Of a stretch of DNA of 64,000 bases, positions 59,975 to 64,000 are shown piece after piece. The stretch comes from Rhodococcus sp. ARC_M5 (GTDB lineage: Bacteria > Actinomycetota > Actinomycetes > Mycobacteriales > Mycobacteriaceae): the NCBI RefSeq assembly GCF_022810405.1, contig NZ_JALGQE010000004.1, positions 338,694-402,693 on the forward strand, in the 5' to 3' direction. The notes beneath the pieces are model-generated. The model searched no databases. It saw nothing but the letters and a program-made list of their open reading frames with translations, and was not told where the DNA came from. A program made the position numbers and the translations under genes. The first letter of the stretch is position 1; each line of letters opens with the position of its first letter.

Positions 59975-60990
59975 GCGCACCGGCAACAACACCGCACCGA
60001 ACCGACACCGGCAGCGTCGCCCTCGACGTTCGCGGGCTGACCGTCGATCTGCGGACGCCGTCGGGCGTCATTCGCGCCGTCGACAACGTCACCTTCACCG
60101 CCCGTCGCGGTGAAACCCTGGCTCTGCTGGGCGAATCCGGTTGCGGTAAATCGATGACGGCACAGGCCATCGTCGGGTTGCTCGAGCCGATCGCGGACAT
60201 CACCGGTGGCTCGGTCGAATTGGGCGAGATCGACCTGGTGACGGCCAAGACCAAGGTACGACGCACGGTCGCGGCCACCGAACTGGCCATCGTCTTCCAG
60301 GACGCACTGACCGCCCTCAATCCCGTCTACACCGTGGGAACCCAACTGGCCGAACCGTTTCGGATCCATCGAGGTATGTCCGGCAAGCAAGCACGGGCGG
60401 AGGTCATCGCGCTGATGGCCCGCGTGGGCATCCCCGAGCCCGAATCACGCGCCGACTCCTACCCGCACCAATTCTCCGGCGGCATGCGTCAGCGCCTGCT
60501 GATCGCGATGGCCGTAGCGCTGAGCCCGTCGGTACTGCTGGCCGACGAACCGACCACCGCCCTCGACGTGACCGTGCAGGCGCAGATCATGGCGCTGCTC
60601 AAGGAATTGCGCACCGAGCACGACATGGCCGTCGTACTCATCACCCACGACCTCGCTCTGGTGGCCGAGGAAGCCGATCGAGTGGCAATCATGTACGCGG
60701 GCAACGTCGTCGAGACCGGACCGGTGTCCGAGGTGTTCGGCGAACCGCGCCACCCGTACACCAAGGGTTTGCTGGACTCGGTACCCGTTCACGCCGTCCG
60801 CGGTGAGGATCTGAAGTCGATCGGCGGCACCCCACCGGATCTGCATTCCATTCCCGACGGGTGCGTCTATCAGGCCCGATGCCCCCTCGCCCGCGAGATC
60901 TGCATCAGCACTCGACCGCCGCTCGAATCCGTCGGCACCGGCCGGATGTCGGCCTGCCACTTCCCGAACGAGGTACCCAGCCATGTCTGA
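59971..60990 (+). CDS. Dipeptide ABC ATPase, DppD type
   Basis: 339 residues. Walker A G-E-S-G-C-G-K-S-M, Q-loop V-F-Q-D, signature FSGGMRQRLLIAMAV, and Walker B LLADEPTTALDVT. The C-terminal oligopeptide/dipeptide extension has three conserved cysteines near the end (Y-Q-A-R-C, E-I-C, A-C-H-F), which in homologues form an Fe-S or metal site. It overlaps the DppF-type gene by eight bases. Confidence 0.93.
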   Translation: MSAPATTPHRTDTGSVALDVRGLTVDLRTPSGVIRAVDNVTFTARRGETLALLGESGCGKSMTAQAIVGLLEPIADITGGSVELGEIDLVTAKTKVRRTVAATELAIVFQDALTALNPVYTVGTQLAEPFRIHRGMSGKQARAEVIALMARVGIPEPESRADSYPHQFSGGMRQRLLIAMAVALSPSVLLADEPTTALDVTVQAQIMALLKELRTEHDMAVVLITHDLALVAEEADRVAIMYAGNVVETGPVSEVFGEPRHPYTKGLLDSVPVHAVRGEDLKSIGGTPPDLHSIPDGCVYQARCPLAREICISTRPPLESVGTGRMSACHFPNEVPSHV

Positions 60991-61978
60991 GCAACTGCTG
61001 ACCGTGCGCGGCCTGAACAAGACCTTCGACGTGGGCCGCGGCAAACTCCGGGCCCTCGACGCCATCGATCTCGATCTACGACGTGGCGAGACCCTCGGCC
61101 TCGTGGGCGAATCCGGCTGCGGCAAGTCCACTCTCGCACGCACCCTGATGATGCTCGAACGACCCGACTCGGGCACCGTCGCCTTCGACGGCATCGATCC
61201 GTTCGCGCTGCGCGGCAAGGAACTCCTCGCGTGGCGTCGACGAGTACAGATGGTCTTCCAGGACCCGTACGGCTCACTGAACTCACGCATGACGGCAGGT
61301 GACATCATCGGTGAGCCGTGGCGAACCCACAAGGGCCTGTACAAGACTCGCCGCGATCGTTCTGCACGTGTTCGCGAACTGCTGCATCTGGTGGGCCTGC
61401 GCCCGAGCGACGAGAATCGATTCCCGCAGGAATTCTCCGGCGGTCAACGCCAACGCCTCGGCATCGCGCGGGCTCTTGCGCTGAACCCCGACGTGATCAT
61501 CTGCGACGAGCCCGTCTCGGCCCTCGATCTCTCGGTGCAGGCGCAGGTACTCAACCTGCTCAACGACCTGCAGAAGCAACTCGGCATCTCGTACGTGTTC
61601 ATCTCCCACGATCTGTCGGTGGTCCGACACGTCGCCGACCGCGTCGCGGTGATGTACCTGGGCCGCATCGTCGAATCCGGTGCCACCGAAGCAGTATTCG
61701 AGCGACCGTCCCATCCGTACACTGCGGCGTTGATGTCGGCCGCACCCACACTCGACGCGTCGAACCGCGGGACGAAGATCCTGCTGAAGGGCGAGGTACC
61801 GTCGCCGCTGAATCCGCCGTCGGGATGCCGCTTTCGCACGCGCTGCTGGAAGGCGACCGAACTGTGCGCCAGTGAGGCACCCCCGGTGGCGCTCGACGCC
61901 GACGAGGCCGATCACATCGCCGAATGCCACTATCCCCTCGCCGCAGGCAATCTCGGCCTCGTTGCTGCCGGGACGTGA
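60983..61978 (+). CDS. Dipeptide ABC ATPase, DppF type
   Basis: 331 residues. Walker A G-E-S-G-C-G-K-S-T, signature FSGGQRQRLGIARAL, Walker B IICDEPVSALDLS, and the C-terminal oligopeptide extension with cysteines (F-R-T-R-C-W-K-A, L-C-A-S, E-C-H-Y). With the DppD-type subunit it completes a heterodimeric importer. Its stop overlaps the TauE-like gene's start (TGATG). Confidence 0.93.
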   Translation: MSEQLLTVRGLNKTFDVGRGKLRALDAIDLDLRRGETLGLVGESGCGKSTLARTLMMLERPDSGTVAFDGIDPFALRGKELLAWRRRVQMVFQDPYGSLNSRMTAGDIIGEPWRTHKGLYKTRRDRSARVRELLHLVGLRPSDENRFPQEFSGGQRQRLGIARALALNPDVIICDEPVSALDLSVQAQVLNLLNDLQKQLGISYVFISHDLSVVRHVADRVAVMYLGRIVESGATEAVFERPSHPYTAALMSAAPTLDASNRGTKILLKGEVPSPLNPPSGCRFRTRCWKATELCASEAPPVALDADEADHIAECHYPLAAGNLGLVAAGT

Positions 61979-62715
61979 TGGCGACACACCTGAGCGTCAC
62001 CGGCTTCGTCGTCGTCGCCCTGGCCATCTTCTTCGCGTCGGCGATGCAGGCGTCGATCGGATTCGGCATGGGCATGCTCGCAGCGCCGATCGTGGCCATC
62101 GTCGACCCCGGGCTCATCCCGGCGACGCTGATCATGCTCGCCGTTGTCGTCAGTGTGCTCGTTCTGGTTCGTGATCGCACCGCCCTCGATCTTTCGGGAG
62201 CGGGGTGGGCACTCGCCGGTCGCCTGCCCGGTTCGGCGGTGGGTGCACTTCTGCTCGTCCTACTGCCCGAGCGAGGACTGGCCATACTGCTCGCGCTTGT
62301 GGTGTTGGGCGGCGTCGCACTGACATCCTTCGGCTGGGTCCCGTTCCCGCACCGACGAAATCTGGTGGTGGCCGGGGCCGCGTCGGGAATTCTGGCAACG
62401 GCCACCTCGATCGGCGGACCACCGATGGCCCTGGTGTGGCAACGCAACACCGGGGCCGAACTACGCAGCACCATGAGCTGCTTCTTCCTCGTCGGCTCGC
62501 TGATCTCGCTGGCGGTACTGGCGGTGGCCGGCGCTGTGGATGCCCATACGGCCACGCTGTTCGTGTTCCTGGCCCCGGCGACCGTTCTCGGTTTCCTGCT
62601 CTCTCGAGTGGTCAATCGTGTTCTCGACCGTCGACGCCTGCGCATCGTCGCGATCACCGTCTCCGCCGTCGGCGCGCTCGTGCTCGTCGGCCAACAGGTA
62701 CTCGCCCTGTTGTGA
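61978..62715 (+). CDS. TauE/SafE family exporter at end of dipeptide ABC operon
   Basis: 245 residues and about eight membrane helices, with the glycine-rich family motif F-G-M-G-M-L-A-A-P near residue 28 and T-S-I-G-G-P-P-M-A-L-V near residue 143. It likely exports an organosulfur or other anion left after import and breakdown of the operon's ligand; that could mean the ABC ligand is a sulfur-containing compound, but no sulfatase or sulfonatase is present. Coupled to the ATPase gene by TGATG. Confidence 0.82.
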   Translation: MATHLSVTGFVVVALAIFFASAMQASIGFGMGMLAAPIVAIVDPGLIPATLIMLAVVVSVLVLVRDRTALDLSGAGWALAGRLPGSAVGALLLVLLPERGLAILLALVVLGGVALTSFGWVPFPHRRNLVVAGAASGILATATSIGGPPMALVWQRNTGAELRSTMSCFFLVGSLISLAVLAVAGAVDAHTATLFVFLAPATVLGFLLSRVVNRVLDRRRLRIVAITVSAVGALVLVGQQVLALL

Positions 62716-62764
62716 GACGCGACGCGTCACGTGTCGAGTCGGCCCCAGTGGGTAGTCGGCACGA

Positions 62765-63838
62765 ATGACTACGAACACCACACGCGCGCTGATCGTCGGT
62801 GCCACCGGTATTTCCGGGCAGGCCCTGTGCCGCGCCGCACTCGATGCCGGCTGGACCACCTACGGACTGAGCCGCAGCGGCAGTACCCCCGTCGACGGCG
62901 TCGTGCCGGTGGCTGCGGATCTACTCGACCCGGAGTCCTTGCGGGACGCCCTGACCGACGTCCGTCCCGAGGTCGTGTTCTTCACCGCCTGGATGAAGAA
63001 GGACTCCGAGCAGGAGAACATCGAGGTCAACTCGGCGACCCTACGCAATGTTCTCGACGTTCTCGGCCCCCTCGATTCGGTGAAGCACGTCGCGCTGATG
63101 ACCGGCCTGAAGCACTACCTGGGACCGTTCGATGCCTACGGTGAGGCCGTGATGGCCGAGACGCCGTTCCACGAGACCGAACCGCGGCTCGACACACCGA
63201 ACTTCTACTACGCGCAGGAAGACGAACTGTTCGCCGGTGCCGAGAAGTTCGGATTCGGCTGGAGCGTGCACCGCGCCCACACCGTCTCGGGATTCGCCGT
63301 CGGCAACGCGATGAACATGATGCTGACGCTGTCCGTCTACGCGTCGATCTGCAAGGAACTCGGCGAGAAGTTCGTCTTCCCCGGCTCCGAAACGCAATGG
63401 AACGGGCTCACCGACCTCACCGACGCCGACCTGCTCGCCGAGCAGATGGTCTGGGCCGCAACCGACGACAACGCGCACAACGAGGCCTTCAACATCGCCA
63501 ACGGTGACGTCTTCCGCTGGCGCTGGTTGTGGCCACAGTTCGCCGAGATGTTCGGCGTCGAGCCCGAGGGTTTCGACACCGAACCGCGTCCGCTCGAACC
63601 CCGCATGTCCGACGCGGGCGCCGCGTGGAAGCGCATCGCCGAGAAGCACGATCTGGTGGAGAGCGATGTCTCCCGCCTGGCGTCGTGGTGGCACACCGAC
63701 GGCGACCTCGGCCGCGACATGGAATGCCTGACCGACATGAACAAGTCGAAGAAAGCCGGGTTCCTCGGCTTCCGATCCACCCCGGATGCCATCGCCTCGG
63801 TGATCCAGCGTTACCGAGAAGCGCGTCTGATTCCCTAG
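62765..63838 (+). CDS. PRISE-type enone reductase (extended SDR)
   Basis: 357 residues. Rossmann site VGATGISG near residue 11. The signature pair of the progesterone 5beta-reductase/iridoid synthase family is present: K116 in TGLKHYLGPF and Y148 in NFYYAQED. Their 32-residue separation is the same as K147-Y179 in plant progesterone 5beta-reductase. W-S-V-H-R follows near residue 167. Such enzymes reduce alpha,beta-unsaturated ketones or aldehydes with NADPH. TAGTCG (62753-62758) ends seven bases before the ATG. The transposase fragment follows. Confidence 0.88.
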   Translation: MTTNTTRALIVGATGISGQALCRAALDAGWTTYGLSRSGSTPVDGVVPVAADLLDPESLRDALTDVRPEVVFFTAWMKKDSEQENIEVNSATLRNVLDVLGPLDSVKHVALMTGLKHYLGPFDAYGEAVMAETPFHETEPRLDTPNFYYAQEDELFAGAEKFGFGWSVHRAHTVSGFAVGNAMNMMLTLSVYASICKELGEKFVFPGSETQWNGLTDLTDADLLAEQMVWAATDDNAHNEAFNIANGDVFRWRWLWPQFAEMFGVEPEGFDTEPRPLEPRMSDAGAAWKRIAEKHDLVESDVSRLASWWHTDGDLGRDMECLTDMNKSKKAGFLGFRSTPDAIASVIQRYREARLIP

Positions 63839-63885
63839 TGCGTGAGAGCGGCTGCGCCGCACGTGAGCGGAACTTCGTGACGGGT

Positions 63886-64000
63886 TCACGTGGTCGTCGC
63901 AACGAGCAGTCGTTTGTTGTACTCCTCGAGGGGAGTATCCCATCCCAGGGTTTTTCTGGGGCGGTTGTTCAGTAGCGCGGCGACCTCGTCGAGCCGTTCG
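63886..64000 (-). mobile_element. IS30-family transposase, C-terminal 37 residues (runs off right edge)
   Basis: The minus strand reads ERLDEVAALLNNRPRKTLGW then DTPLEEYNKRLLVATTT and a stop at 63886. L-N-N-R-P-R-K-T-L-G-W-x-T-P is the C-terminal signature of IS30 transposases. The rest lies outside the window. The 47 bases before it should hold an inverted repeat, but without the other end it cannot be defined. Confidence 0.85.

Noticed and set aside
1..64000. tRNA, rRNA, CRISPR arrays, replication origin, tandem short repeats
   Set aside because: Looked for T-loop-like and regularly spaced repeats on both strands and saw none; very small RNAs could be missed by eye.

Overview
The window is high-GC DNA with dense, mostly co-oriented genes, many GTG starts and many 1-4 base stop/start overlaps. 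Gene content points to a mycolic-acid actinobacterium of the Nocardiaceae, most like Rhodococcus: a MacS-type sensor kinase, a HAMP-linked class III adenylyl cyclase, mycothiol-type arsenate reductases, a MecA_N-type penicillin-binding lipoprotein and actinobacterial RNase J. This placement is inferred from gene families only. No rRNA, tRNA or CRISPR array was seen.

Layout. 1-5494: a two-component system with an AI-2E-type permease (minus strand), divergent from an adenylyl cyclase and a flippase-like membrane protein. 5605-9468: YceI, a DUF3054 protein, NhaA (behind a long, foldable leader) and an amino-acid permease. 9500-14887: a seven-gene arsenic operon (arsR, acr3, three arsC-like genes, a flavin monooxygenase and a second flavoprotein with a Cys-rich tail). 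14979-19361: a TauE-like exporter and two tandem penicillin-binding proteins, the first of which has lost all three active-site motifs. 19454-25062: a hypothetical gene, an ABC-F ATPase, an alpha/beta hydrolase, an acyl-CoA synthetase and a DUF3995 protein, separated by palindromic repeats.

25059-32993 is a polyol uptake and oxidation locus: a SorC regulator, lipoprotein receptor, two permeases and ATPase on the minus strand, facing a sorbitol-type and a mannitol-type dehydrogenase. 32977-36493: KtrAB-type potassium uptake and an EAL-DICT protein. 36510-44211 holds a complete oxidative hexarate pathway: galactarate/talarate dehydratase, glucarate dehydratase, KDG dehydratase and 2-oxoglutarate semialdehyde dehydrogenase, plus a 2-hydroxyacid dehydrogenase and a second glucarate-dehydratase-like enzyme, but no transporter or regulator. 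44219-47195: a Baeyer-Villiger-type monooxygenase, an SDR and a TetR regulator with a perfect 28-bp palindrome upstream. 47301-53745: two close SulP paralogues around RNase J and a MerR regulator, then a LysR regulator. 53945-54444: two tiny coupled genes. 54745-56132: universal stress protein and hydroxyacid dehydrogenase. 56471-62715: a dipeptide-type ABC operon ending in a TauE-like exporter. 62765-63838: a PRISE-type enone reductase. An IS30-type transposase 3' end lies at the right edge.

Recurring themes are candidate leaderless promoters (-10 hexamer about 6-7 bases before a GTG or ATG start), palindromic intergenic repeats concentrated where genes converge, and regulators with dyad operators in their own divergent intergenic regions.
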